Source of the DNA: Sphingobium sp. Cam5-1
GTDB lineage: Bacteria > Pseudomonadota > Alphaproteobacteria > Sphingomonadales > Sphingomonadaceae
Direction: 5' to 3'
NCBI RefSeq assembly: GCF_015693305.1
Contig: NZ_CP065138.1
Span: 682,001-746,000 of the forward strand
Length of the DNA: 64,000 bases
Part shown: one piece after another, positions 23,362 through 31,026 of the stretch
How the letters are laid out: each line of letters opens with the position of its first letter
Position numbering within the stretch: the first letter of the stretch is position 1
Notes under the pieces: generated by a model
The model's database searches: none
Told to the model about the DNA's origin: nothing
What the model saw: the letters and a program-made list of their open reading frames with translations, nothing else
Position numbers and translations under genes: made by a program

Positions 23362-24467
23362 GCGTGCGTGATGGATTGATCGTGGCGCTGCTTGAAGAGG
23401 GCGAGCCGCTGTGGATGCGCGTTGTCGATGGCGCTGTGGCGCAGAGCGGCAGGGGGGCAAACTGGCTGGCCGCTTGTGGCCTGACGGCGTTGCCTGCCGA
23501 TACGGTGGTGATGCTGGTGCCGCCTGCTGCGATGGTGACGTTGCACTGGGCGGCCTATCCTGAGCTGGCGCCCCGGCAGGGGAGGGCGGCGGCGCGGCTG
23601 GCGGCGCTGGCGGGCGGGATCGTGCCTGCTGATCAGCTGTTTGCGGCGGCTGATGAGAATGATGATCCGGCGCGGCCGCATGTGGTCGCTGTCGCTGCAA
23701 GGAGTGACATGCAGCATTGGCTGCTCTGGGCGCAGCATCATGGGTTGGACCCGGATATTATCGTGCCTGCGCATTTGTTGCTGCCGGAGCCTGTTGAGGG
23801 TTTCGTGCGTGGCGCGCTGGATGGCGAGGCGGTGTTGCGAGGGAGTGGCGTTGCTTTTGGCGGCGATCTGGCTTCGGTGCTGGCGGCCGATGCGGCGATC
23901 GAGGATGTGCCCGCCGATCTGTTGCAGGCGAGGGCCGTCGAGGCGCTGGAGCTGCCTCCGCTGGACCTGCGGCAGGGCGACTTTGCCAGGCGCGTGCGGC
24001 GGGTGGCGGACAAGGCGGTGCTTCGGCGGATCCTGCTGTGGAGCGGGTTGATTTTGCTGATCAGCCTGCTGATTTCGCTGACTGTGATGGTACGACAGCA
24101 TGTGGCGGCGCGGGGCCTGGATGCGGAGAGCCTGGCGCTGGCGCGGCAGGTGGTGCCGGGTGCGAGTGACTTGACGCAGGCAGAAGCCGAAATTGAGCGG
24201 CAGTTGGCAGCGCGGGGAGCGGGCGCCTATGCCTTTACGGCGCCGGTTGCGGGCTTGCTGAGCGCCTTGCAGGAGGCGCCGGGCGTGTCGATGACGGCGC
24301 TGTCGCGTGATCCCGACGGGATGATCCGGGCGACACTGGCGGCGGCAAAGGTGGAAGAGATCAACACTGTGTTGCTGGCGTTGCAGAGCGCGGGCTTCAC
24401 CATCACGGCGACCCCTTCCCAAGACCCCGGCGGGCGGGCGCTGGCTGACATTACGGTGCGATCATGA
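23358..24467 (+). CDS. gspL: type II secretion inner-membrane protein GspL
   Basis: GspL couples GspE to GspM in the inner membrane. The 369-residue protein starts at GTG 23358. Its cytoplasmic actin-like N-terminal domain (about 1-230) is divergent but carries the GspL strand PAAMVTLHWAAYPELAPRQGRAAARL. A single membrane segment lies near 228-250 (ILLWSGLILLISLLISLTVMV), followed by a ferredoxin-like periplasmic domain (LLSALQEAPGVSMTALSRD). It overlaps gspK and gspM by 4 bases each. Confidence 0.9.
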   Translation: MSVRDGLIVALLEEGEPLWMRVVDGAVAQSGRGANWLAACGLTALPADTVVMLVPPAAMVTLHWAAYPELAPRQGRAAARLAALAGGIVPADQLFAAADENDDPARPHVVAVAARSDMQHWLLWAQHHGLDPDIIVPAHLLLPEPVEGFVRGALDGEAVLRGSGVAFGGDLASVLAADAAIEDVPADLLQARAVEALELPPLDLRQGDFARRVRRVADKAVLRRILLWSGLILLISLLISLTVMVRQHVAARGLDAESLALARQVVPGASDLTQAEAEIERQLAARGAGAYAFTAPVAGLLSALQEAPGVSMTALSRDPDGMIRATLAAAKVEEINTVLLALQSAGFTITATPSQDPGGRALADITVRS

Positions 24468-24949
24468 TGGATGCGGTGAAGACGATGTGGGGCGAAAGGT
24501 CGCCGCGCGAGCAATGGATGCTGGGCGTGATGTTCGCGCTGCTGGCGGTGGTGCTGCTGTGGCTGGGCGTGGTGGGGCCGTTGGCTTCGGCGCAGCGATC
24601 AGCGCGTGAGGGGCTGCTCGCCGCGACCGATCGCAATGCGGCGATGCGGGCGAAGGTGAAGTTGCTCAAGGCATTGCCGCGAGGGGTTGCGACGAGTTCC
24701 GGGATGGCGATCGATCAACTGGTGAGCCAGAGCGCGGGCGAGGCTGGGCTGACGCTGGAGCGGGCGGAGGCGCAGGGCGCGGCGCGGATCGAGATTGCGA
24801 TGGCGTCGGTGCGGCCGGTGGCGCTCTTTTCGTGGCTGGCGGCGCTGGAGGCGCAGGGCGTCCGCGTGGAGACGATGAGCGCGCGGCCGTCGCCGACGGC
24901 GGGCAGCGTTTCGGTGCAGGCGGTGTTGGTGCGAGGGGCGGGGCAATGA
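24464..24949 (+). CDS. gspM: type II secretion inner-membrane protein GspM
   Basis: The 161-residue protein has a membrane segment at residues 18-37 (LGVMFALLAVVLLWLGVVGPL) and a periplasmic ferredoxin-like domain. The stretch LERAEAQGAARIEIAMASVRPVALFSWLAALEAQGVRVE is the typical GspM core. It stabilises GspL. Its stop overlaps the gspN start (ATGA). Confidence 0.92.
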   Translation: MMDAVKTMWGERSPREQWMLGVMFALLAVVLLWLGVVGPLASAQRSAREGLLAATDRNAAMRAKVKLLKALPRGVATSSGMAIDQLVSQSAGEAGLTLERAEAQGAARIEIAMASVRPVALFSWLAALEAQGVRVETMSARPSPTAGSVSVQAVLVRGAGQ

Positions 24950-25668
24950 TGCGGCTCAATTGGTCGCGGAGGATGCGGATCGCGCTGGTCCTGCTGTTTG
25001 CTTTCGGGCTCATCCTGTTCATGCCGATGCGAATTGCGCTGGGGCTGTCCGGGGTGGAGCGGTTGGGCGTCGCCGCGCGGGAGGTGCGGGGGACGCTTTG
25101 GAGCGGGCGGATAGATCAGCTGATGCTGGGCACGATGCCGGTTGGGTCGGTGAATGCCGCTTTGTCGCCGGTGTCTTTGCTGATGGGGCGGGTGCGGTTC
25201 GACATTTGGCGGCGGCAGGGCGCGGCGGATGATCTGAGTGGCGCGCTGACCGTGGGTTTTGGGCGCGTGGGCATTGATGATGTGACGGGGACTGTGCCGA
25301 TCGGAGGAAGCTTTGCGCCACTGCCAATCGCGAGTTTGGCGATGGAGGATGTGACAGCTTATTTTTCCGGTGACCGTTGCGGTCATGCCGAGGGTCGGGT
25401 GCGGGCGCAGATGGCAGGGCAATTTCCGGGTCTCAACCTGACGCAAGGGCTGTCGGGTGTGGCGAGTTGTGATGGCGAGGCGTTGTTGCTGCCGCTGGTG
25501 AGCCAGTCCGGGCTGGAGAAGATCAACCTGCGGATATGGCGGTCGGGGCGCTATGTCGCCGAGATGCGGGTGGAGACGGCGGACGCGGCGCTCGGCGATG
25601 CGCTGGCGAAGGCTGGCTTTGCCGGGACAGGCGGCGCGCGGGTGCTGAAGGTTGAAGGAACGCTGTGA
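24946..25668 (+). CDS. gspN: type II secretion system protein GspN
   Basis: The 240-residue protein starts at ATG 24946 (MMRLNWSRRMR) with an N-terminal membrane segment (IALVLLFAFGLILFMPMRIAL) and a periplasmic beta-rich domain (VRGTLWSGRIDQLMLGTMPVGSVNAALSP). This is the GspN pattern found in some T2SS clusters. The longer upstream frame lies inside gspM and is ignored. The role of GspN is poorly defined and it is dispensable in some species. It overlaps gspO by 4 bases. Confidence 0.88.
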   Translation: MMRLNWSRRMRIALVLLFAFGLILFMPMRIALGLSGVERLGVAAREVRGTLWSGRIDQLMLGTMPVGSVNAALSPVSLLMGRVRFDIWRRQGAADDLSGALTVGFGRVGIDDVTGTVPIGGSFAPLPIASLAMEDVTAYFSGDRCGHAEGRVRAQMAGQFPGLNLTQGLSGVASCDGEALLLPLVSQSGLEKINLRIWRSGRYVAEMRVETADAALGDALAKAGFAGTGGARVLKVEGTL

Positions 25669-26414
25669 TCGATCCGCTGTGGGCGGGGCTGGGCGCGGTT
25701 GCAGGGGCGATCGCGGGCAGCTTTTTGGGGACGCTGATATTGCGTTGGCCCGAGGGTCGCGGCGTCATGCGTGGACGTTCGGCCTGCGATAGCTGCGGGC
25801 GGGTGCTGAGCGCGGTCGATCTTGTCCCGATGATAAGCGCGCTGCTGTTGCGGGGGAGGTGCAGGACTTGCGGCGGGAAGATCGCACCGCTGCACGGGCG
25901 CATGGAGGCAGGGTGCGCGGTGATCGGGGCGCTCGCCTGCGGTCTGGCGCCGGGGCTGGCGGGGGCTGGATGGGCATTGCTGGGATGGCTGCTGCTGACA
26001 TTGGCGATCCTGGATTGGCAGCATTTCTGGTTGCCCGATGCGCTGACGTTGCCGTTGGCATTCCTTGGACTGACATTGGGCCTGTGGGTGACGGATGCGG
26101 CGCTGTCCGATCGCGTGATCGGGGCAGCAGGAGGATATGGCGTTCTGCTGGCGGTGGCGGTCAGCTATCGGATGGCGCGGGGGCGCGAAGGATTGGGCCT
26201 GGGCGATGCGAAGCTGATGGGCAGCCTTGGGGCCTGGTTTGGATGGCAGGCGCTGCCGTTCATCCTGCTGATGGCTGCGGGGACTGGCCTGGTGGCCGTA
26301 CTGGCCAGCGTCGCGTTGGGCCGGAAGGTGAGTGCAGCGACGCGGGTGCCGCTGGGCACATGTCTGGCGGTCGCGGCGTTTCCTGGGTGGTGGGTGTCGA
26401 TGCTGGTTCGTTAA
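25665..26414 (+). CDS. gspO: type IV prepilin leader peptidase/N-methyltransferase GspO
   Basis: GspO cleaves and N-methylates the pseudopilins GspG-K. The 249-residue protein starts at GTG 25665. It has the membrane segment AGAIAGSFLGTLILRWPEG and the tetra-Cys cytoplasmic loop (CDSCGRVLS ... CRTCGGKI, about residues 39-72). The aspartyl-protease motifs are ILDWQHFWLPD (first Asp) and GLGDAKLMG (second Asp). Six or more further hydrophobic helices follow. It is the last T2SS gene. A second, shorter prepilin peptidase for the Flp pilin lies at 58262-58783. Confidence 0.95.
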   Translation: MIDPLWAGLGAVAGAIAGSFLGTLILRWPEGRGVMRGRSACDSCGRVLSAVDLVPMISALLLRGRCRTCGGKIAPLHGRMEAGCAVIGALACGLAPGLAGAGWALLGWLLLTLAILDWQHFWLPDALTLPLAFLGLTLGLWVTDAALSDRVIGAAGGYGVLLAVAVSYRMARGREGLGLGDAKLMGSLGAWFGWQALPFILLMAAGTGLVAVLASVALGRKVSAATRVPLGTCLAVAAFPGWWVSMLVR

Positions 26415-26422
26415 GGGACTGC

Positions 26423-27178
26423 CTAGCGCACACGCCAGCGGTAATCCTCTTCCCGCACCTCGGTAACGGCATATCCTTCGGGATCGCGAGCAGGGCGAAA
26501 GCGGTATCGTTCCATGATGACCCGGCAAGTCATCGCGTCAATCTCCGGATAGCCGCTTCCTTCGATAACTTCGCATCTATCGACTTGTCCCGAAGGACCG
26601 ATGGCGTATCGCACGCCGATCGTCACGCGGCCTACGCCGCGTAAGGAGCCAGGGAAATCCGAATTGCGAAAGCGACCACCGGTTTGGCGCGCTCGCGAGA
26701 AATCGCCTCCCTCGCCATCCTCCCGACCAGTGCCGGTTCCAGTGCCGCCGGACCCGCTGCCAAAGCCGGGAGTAGCGCCACTACCCGCGCCGCCTGCACC
26801 GCTCGTTATGGAGGCTGTCGGCGCGGTGGGCAGGGTAGGAGCGGAGGTATTTATCACGGGCGACAGTGCGACAACGCTGGGACGGGGTGGCGGTTGATCT
26901 CGCACCTTCTCGGCGCGTGGAGGAGATCCGGACGCAGCGCCGCCTTCGCGTTTGGATTTGCGAGCTTCTTCAGGCGGGGGAGGTTTGGATTGGTCCGGCG
27001 TGGGGGGCTTCAGATTGAACAACGCCAAAGGGGTGCTATCTATCGCAGAGCGTAACAGCGAAGGCGCTCGAAGGCCGATTATCAACGCATAGCCGATCAC
27101 GACATTGACCAAGAGCGCCGCAATAGCGGGGACGATTCTGTCCCGGCCCTGCCATCGCTGCGCCCAAGATGCTGTCAT
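26423..27178 (-). CDS. TonB energy transducer protein
   Basis: The 251-residue protein has one N-terminal membrane anchor (about 14-36, IVPAIAALLVNVVIGYALIIGL), a Pro/Lys-rich linker (PPTPDQSKPPPPEEARKSKR), a Gly/Ser/Thr-rich spacer (about 120-150) and a C-terminal TonB domain (about 175-251: RVTIGVRYAIGPSGQVDRCEVIEGSGYPEIDAMTCRVIMERYRFRPA). It would couple proton-motive force to outer-membrane receptors, possibly including the one at 9374, though no exbB/exbD lies nearby. It is convergent with gspO, with only 8 bases between them. Confidence 0.9.
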   Translation of the reverse strand: MTASWAQRWQGRDRIVPAIAALLVNVVIGYALIIGLRAPSLLRSAIDSTPLALFNLKPPTPDQSKPPPPEEARKSKREGGAASGSPPRAEKVRDQPPPRPSVVALSPVINTSAPTLPTAPTASITSGAGGAGSGATPGFGSGSGGTGTGTGREDGEGGDFSRARQTGGRFRNSDFPGSLRGVGRVTIGVRYAIGPSGQVDRCEVIEGSGYPEIDAMTCRVIMERYRFRPARDPEGYAVTEVREEDYRWRVR

Positions 27179-27216
27179 GTCATTGAATGCCGCGTGCGAC
27201 GCGCGGCGATATGGCG

Positions 27217-27507
27217 TCAGCGGTAAACGCGGTTGCCGTTGCGATCGATATAATATTCGCGGCCGCGACGGTCACGTTCCCACCGGCGTTGTCCATCGGA
27301 CGTGGCCGCGCCTACGACAGCACCACCCGCAGCGCCGATCGCCGCGCCTTCGGCAACGCCAAGCCCGGGCACGATCGCACCTGCTACTGCACCACCGACC
27401 GCGCCGATGCCTGCACCCCGCAGTCCATCGCGCGTCGTTTCACGAGAACAGCCGCCAACGCTGGCAGCGGCTGCCAATCCTGCCACCAATAAGAATGTGT
27501 TACGCAT
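27217..27507 (-). CDS. glycine-zipper (17 kDa antigen-like) lipoprotein
   Basis: The 96-residue protein starts MRNTFLLVAGLAAAASVGGC, a lipoprotein signal with lipobox VGGC. A glycine-zipper stretch follows (RGAGIGAVGGAVAGAIVPGLGVAEGAAIGAAGGAVVGAAT, about residues 30-70). The tail WERDRRGREYYIDRNGNRVYR is the common C-terminus of such small envelope lipoproteins. Function is unknown; relatives are structural outer-membrane or surface antigens. It lies 38 bases upstream of tonB on the same strand, so the two may be co-transcribed. Confidence 0.88.
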   Translation of the reverse strand: MRNTFLLVAGLAAAASVGGCSRETTRDGLRGAGIGAVGGAVAGAIVPGLGVAEGAAIGAAGGAVVGAATSDGQRRWERDRRGREYYIDRNGNRVYR

Positions 27508-27676
27508 GGTTCGTCTCCACAATTGCCAACGTCAAACGACAGAGACGCAAGTTAGTTCGATCCATATGTCACAAACGTGCCGAACGGCGCTGAAATTACG
27601 AGCGCTCGATGTGCGGGTGGCGACCGCAACCAGAGATCGCGGGACACATTCGCGGTGCAAATTATCTATGAGAGAG

Positions 27677-27751
27677 TGGTGACCCCTACGGGAATCGAAC
27701 CCGTGTTTCAGCCGTGAGAGGGCCGCGTCCTAACCGCTAGACGAAGGGGCC
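27677..27751 (-). tRNA. tRNA-Glu (anticodon CTC), CCA encoded
   Basis: On the minus strand the acceptor 5' arm GGCCCCT pairs with AGGGGTC followed by ACCA. The D arm is CGTCTAGCGGTTAGGACG-like, the anticodon loop reads CT-CTC-AC within the stem CGGCC/GGCTG, and the T arm holds GGTTCGAATCC. The anticodon CTC reads GAG codons. Discriminator and CCA are genomically encoded. Confidence 0.95.
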
Positions 27752-27838
27752 TTGGCCGCACGGGCGGCAGGCAGGCGGTGGCGTTTAGGGGGAGAGGGGT
27801 TCGCCGTCAAGCGAAACCAATTGCCCTGTTCGGCCCAT

Positions 27839-27950
27839 AAAAAACCACCCCATGTATTACATGGGGTGGCCAAGGTTCAGGGAGGAGACGCCTCCAAAAG
27901 GGGGAGGCGCCCATACGACACACCCGAAAGGGGGGCAGGTGCGCCGTATG
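27839..27950 (-). ncRNA. candidate sRNA, about 112 nt, three hairpins with anti-SD linker
   Basis: Read on the minus strand, the transcript opens with a 13-bp stem (arms at 27938-27950 and 27912-27924, two G-U pairs) with a C-rich loop TGCCCCCCTTTCG. A second stem of about 8 bp follows (27903-27910 with 27888-27895, loop CCCTTTT). Then comes an unpaired linker CTCCTCCC (27880-27887), complementary to Shine-Dalgarno sequences. The 3' end is a perfect terminator hairpin (27845-27869) with six U residues (27839-27844). A promoter is positioned so that initiation falls exactly at the first base of stem 1. The locus lies between sapC and tRNA-Glu and has no coding potential. It is inferred to be a trans-acting regulator of translation; it is not matched to any named family. 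Confidence 0.68.
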
Positions 27951-27955
27951 TTTGG

Positions 27956-27984
27956 AAGATAAAGAAGGTCCCGCTCACTTTCAA
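27956..27984 (-). promoter_or_regulatory. sigma70-type promoter for the candidate sRNA
   Basis: On the minus strand TTGAAA (27979-27984) and TATCTT (27956-27961) are separated by exactly 17 bases. The expected start, six bases beyond the -10, is 27950, the first base of the sRNA's 5' stem. Matches to consensus are 5/6 and 4/6. Confidence 0.6.
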
Positions 27985-28038
27985 GTGGCGAGCAGAAACC
28001 TTTTCTATCGCATTATTGATGCAGGTTAATTTTCAGCG

Positions 28039-28827
28039 TTATGCGTCGGCGGTCTGGGGCGCCGCCGGGACGGAAATGGGGCCTTTGCCCTGCGTGACCT
28101 GCGACTCGAAAACTTCGCGGATGAGCTGCAGCGAGAAAAGATGCGCGTAGATAAGGGGCAGCATGCCGTTCTGGCTGATCTTCCGCAGCTGGTCGCCACG
28201 CATGTCGCGCAGCTTTTCCTCGTTCACCATGCGGAAGCCGCGATAGACGAAAGGCTGATCGTTGCCGGGCACCTGGATGGCGACTTCACCGTCCATCAGC
28301 AGGTCCAGTTCCTTCAGGTCCTTCATGAACTGGCCAGTACGCGCGGCGGCCTGTTCGAAATCCTCGCAGAATTTGAGGACGCCCTGGGTGAGTTCGGTCG
28401 GCTTGCCATCTTCAAAAAGGGGCTGGCCCTCCTCGAATTCGCCGACCGCCTCGCTGGTCGGATCGAAGCAGAGCGAAAGCTCGTCGGTGTCGGGGCGCAG
28501 CTTTGCCAGCATCCAGGGGTAGCGGCGGACATAGGCGGGGACATAGGCGGGTCCGCGCAGCTTGCCTTCATCGTCGAGGAAGGTGTTGACGCCTTCGTTC
28601 AGGCCCATCAGCGCCAGCGGCACCGCTTCGTCACCGGCCGAGAAGATGATCGGCACGAACCGTTGGGCCGCGACGAATTCATCGACGGTCAGGGGAACGG
28701 CATGCTGCTTCGTGAGGAAGGGCGCGGACTCCACCGAGCGGCTGCGATAGCTCGCATGATCGACGCTGCTGAGCGGGAGCAGGTCGTTGTAAAACACGGG
28801 GAGATTATTGGCGGGCGCGCTAGCCAT
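28039..28827 (-). CDS. SapC family protein
   Basis: The 262-residue protein starts MASAPANNLPVFYNDLLPLSS; an upstream in-frame start adds 33 residues without family character. The SapC domain is recognised by RFVPIIFSAGDEAVPLALMGLNEG, YVPAYVRRYPWMLA and LCFDPTSEAV, with the C-terminal block FVYRGFRMVNEEKLRDMRGDQLRKISQNGMLPLIYAHLFSLQLI. SapC-family proteins occur widely in Proteobacteria, sometimes beside surface-layer or tryptophan-halogenase loci; the biochemical role is unclear. No signal peptide is visible. Confidence 0.9.
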   Translation of the reverse strand: MASAPANNLPVFYNDLLPLSSVDHASYRSRSVESAPFLTKQHAVPLTVDEFVAAQRFVPIIFSAGDEAVPLALMGLNEGVNTFLDDEGKLRGPAYVPAYVRRYPWMLAKLRPDTDELSLCFDPTSEAVGEFEEGQPLFEDGKPTELTQGVLKFCEDFEQAAARTGQFMKDLKELDLLMDGEVAIQVPGNDQPFVYRGFRMVNEEKLRDMRGDQLRKISQNGMLPLIYAHLFSLQLIREVFESQVTQGKGPISVPAAPQTADA

Positions 28828-28952
28828 GATGCTGTTCTTCCATCCTATCGAAGCAGCGCATGTTGGCTGCGCTACCTTTCCTAAAAACTGGGTGTGGGCG
28901 ATAAAGACCTTGTTGGTGGGAGGCAATTGCTTTGTCGAGCCGCCCGCCGCCT

Positions 28953-30392
28953 CTAGCTCTCTTCGGGACGGGGGATCAGCTTGTCCGGGTTCATGAGGCC
29001 AAGGGGGTCAAGCGCAGCCTTGATCGCGCGCAGGGCATGTAGCCGGGCGGGACTGGCCAAGCGGCCGAGTTCGGCCCGTTTCATCTGGCCGATGCCATGC
29101 TCCGCCGAAATGGAGCCGCCCGCCGCGACGACGGCATCATGGACGAAGGCGTTGATCGACTTCCCTTCTGCCGCGATCCAGGCGGGGCCGTCTGTCGTTC
29201 CCTTGGGCGCGCGAACATGGAAGTGGACGTTGCCATCGCCAAGATGACCGAAGGAGGAGGCGGTGGTGCCCGCGAAGGTGCGTTCGGTCGCCGCGGCCAT
29301 GTCGATCATGAAGGCGGGCATGCGGGCCACGGGCACGCTGATGTCATATTGCAGCGCCGGTCCCTGCGCCCTCTCCGCTTCGGACAATGATTCGCGCAGG
29401 CGCCAGAACGCCGCTGCCTGAGCATCATTGGCGGCGACCGTGGCATCGACAGCGAGGCCTTGTTCGAGAGCTTGAGCCAGCGCTCCCTCAAGACGCTCGG
29501 CGGGGGATGGGCTGGACAGGTCGGCATGATCGACTTCGATCAGCACATGCCAGGGCGTGCGCGTCTCGATCGGGCAGCGGGTGCCGGGAATGTGGGAGAG
29601 GACATGGCCCAGGCCATCGTCGGCGATAATTTCGAACCCCTCGACGCTGTCGCCCAATTGCCTTTCGGTCAGGCGGAGCAGGGCAAGCGCGTCGGCGGGC
29701 GATCGGACGCCCACCCAACCGACTGCGCGGATCGCGATCGCAGGGACTAGGCGCAGCGAGGCGGCGGTGATGATGCCGAGCGTTCCTTCCGCGCCGATCA
29801 GCAATTGTTTGAGGTCATAGCCGCGATTGTCTTTTTTTAGTGCATCGAGGCCATGCAGGATGGTGCCGTCGGGGAGGACTGCCTCCAACCCCTCGACAAG
29901 TGCGCGCATCGTGCCATGGCGCAGCACCTGAGTGCCGCCTGCGTTGGTCGATATGAGACCGCCGATCGTGGCCGACCCCTTCGCGCCGAGGCTGAGCGGG
30001 AAGCGGCGCCCGGCTTGCTCCGCAGCATCGTGCAGAGTCTCGAGGATGACCCCTGCCTCGCATATTGCGAGATTGTCGTCGGGAGAAAGGGAGCGGATGC
30101 GGTTCATCCGGCGCAGCGACAGGATGAGCGCTGACCCGTCGTCCGGAGGGGTTGCGCCGCCGACCATCGATGTATTTCCTCCCTGAGGAACCAGGGGCAC
30201 GTGAAGATCAGCCGCGAGTGCGACGGTCGCGGCAACTTCGTCCGTATTGGAGGGCTGGAGAATGGCGGCAGCGGCGCCGTGAAAACGTCCCCGCCAATCA
30301 GTGAGCCAGGGAGCGATGTCGTCCGCATCGGTGACGACGCCCTTCGGTCCAAGCAAGGTTATAAACCTGTCGATGATGTCTTGCCCTATCAT
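28953..30392 (-). CDS. FAD-binding 2-hydroxyacid dehydrogenase (GlcD / D-2-hydroxyglutarate dehydrogenase type)
   Basis: The 479-residue flavoprotein has the PCMH-type FAD domain (VPLVPQGGNTSMVGGATPPDDGSALILSLRRMN, about residues 65-97; LSLGAKGSATIGGLISTNAGGTQVLRHG, about 130-157). The C-terminal VAO-type cap has HLGDGNVHFHV and SAEHGIGQMKRAEL. These blocks typify D-lactate, glycolate and D-2-hydroxyglutarate dehydrogenases, which pass electrons to the respiratory chain. The exact substrate cannot be read from the sequence. It is divergent from the 30404 gene. Confidence 0.92.
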   Translation of the reverse strand: MIGQDIIDRFITLLGPKGVVTDADDIAPWLTDWRGRFHGAAAAILQPSNTDEVAATVALAADLHVPLVPQGGNTSMVGGATPPDDGSALILSLRRMNRIRSLSPDDNLAICEAGVILETLHDAAEQAGRRFPLSLGAKGSATIGGLISTNAGGTQVLRHGTMRALVEGLEAVLPDGTILHGLDALKKDNRGYDLKQLLIGAEGTLGIITAASLRLVPAIAIRAVGWVGVRSPADALALLRLTERQLGDSVEGFEIIADDGLGHVLSHIPGTRCPIETRTPWHVLIEVDHADLSSPSPAERLEGALAQALEQGLAVDATVAANDAQAAAFWRLRESLSEAERAQGPALQYDISVPVARMPAFMIDMAAATERTFAGTTASSFGHLGDGNVHFHVRAPKGTTDGPAWIAAEGKSINAFVHDAVVAAGGSISAEHGIGQMKRAELGRLASPARLHALRAIKAALDPLGLMNPDKLIPRPEES

Positions 30393-30403
30393 ACTGCAAT
30401 GCT

Positions 30404-30904
30404 ATGCCCCGGAATTCATCGACGGTTCAACCACCGGCCCATAGCGTGCCGCCCCAAAAGGGGTTCGATTTGCTTCATTCCGTCCTGTTGCTCCTTGTCG
30501 CGCCCGTGAGTGAGCCCGTGCAATTGGCGCAGATGTCGATCGAGCAACGGATCATCATTCGCGTGCCGATGGCGAAAAAGGGACGAGCGCCCGCGCGCAT
30601 CGCTCCGCAGGCGCGGCGTGCGTGGAAGGAAAAGAAGGGGCCGCGCTGCATCGCCTTGCGGTCGATCCGGTCGGCCAGCGTCATTGTGGATAATGGCGTC
30701 GATTTGCTGCTGGCAGATAATCACCGCTACAGGGCTCGGCTGGAGCGGGGGTGCAGTTCGACGGGCTTCTACTCGGGCTTTTATGTCGAGCCGGATGAGG
30801 ATGGGTCGCTTTGTTCAGGGCGCGATGAATTGCAGGCGCGAAGCGGGCTTAGTTGTGTGATCGACAGTTTCCGGCGTTTGGAAGAGGCGGACGGGGACGA
30901 TTGA
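30404..30904 (+). CDS. hypothetical exported protein
   Basis: The 166-residue frame has a hydrophobic stretch (LLHSVLLLLVAPVSEP, about residues 23-38) that could be a signal peptide if translation starts at or after codon 20; a TTG at 30467 is one option, so the start is uncertain. Downstream it is basic (MAKKGRAPARIAPQARRAWKEKKGPRCIALRSIRSASV), then acidic (FYVEPDEDGSLCSGRDELQARSGLSCVIDSFRRLEE). Three cysteines in the C-terminal half could form disulfides or bind metal. I recognise no family. It lies between divergent dehydrogenase and helicase genes. Confidence 0.6.
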   Translation: MPRNSSTVQPPAHSVPPQKGFDLLHSVLLLLVAPVSEPVQLAQMSIEQRIIIRVPMAKKGRAPARIAPQARRAWKEKKGPRCIALRSIRSASVIVDNGVDLLLADNHRYRARLERGCSSTGFYSGFYVEPDEDGSLCSGRDELQARSGLSCVIDSFRRLEEADGDD

Positions 30905-31026
30905 CCCTTGTCGAAACGCGCTCCGATGCGCGATTTTCTTGACAAGATGCCAATATTTCCGCAAGGCGCGCGCGATTTCCGTGATGCATGAGCGCGTTGC
31001 GGAGAGCCTCTGTCCCGGACAATTGA

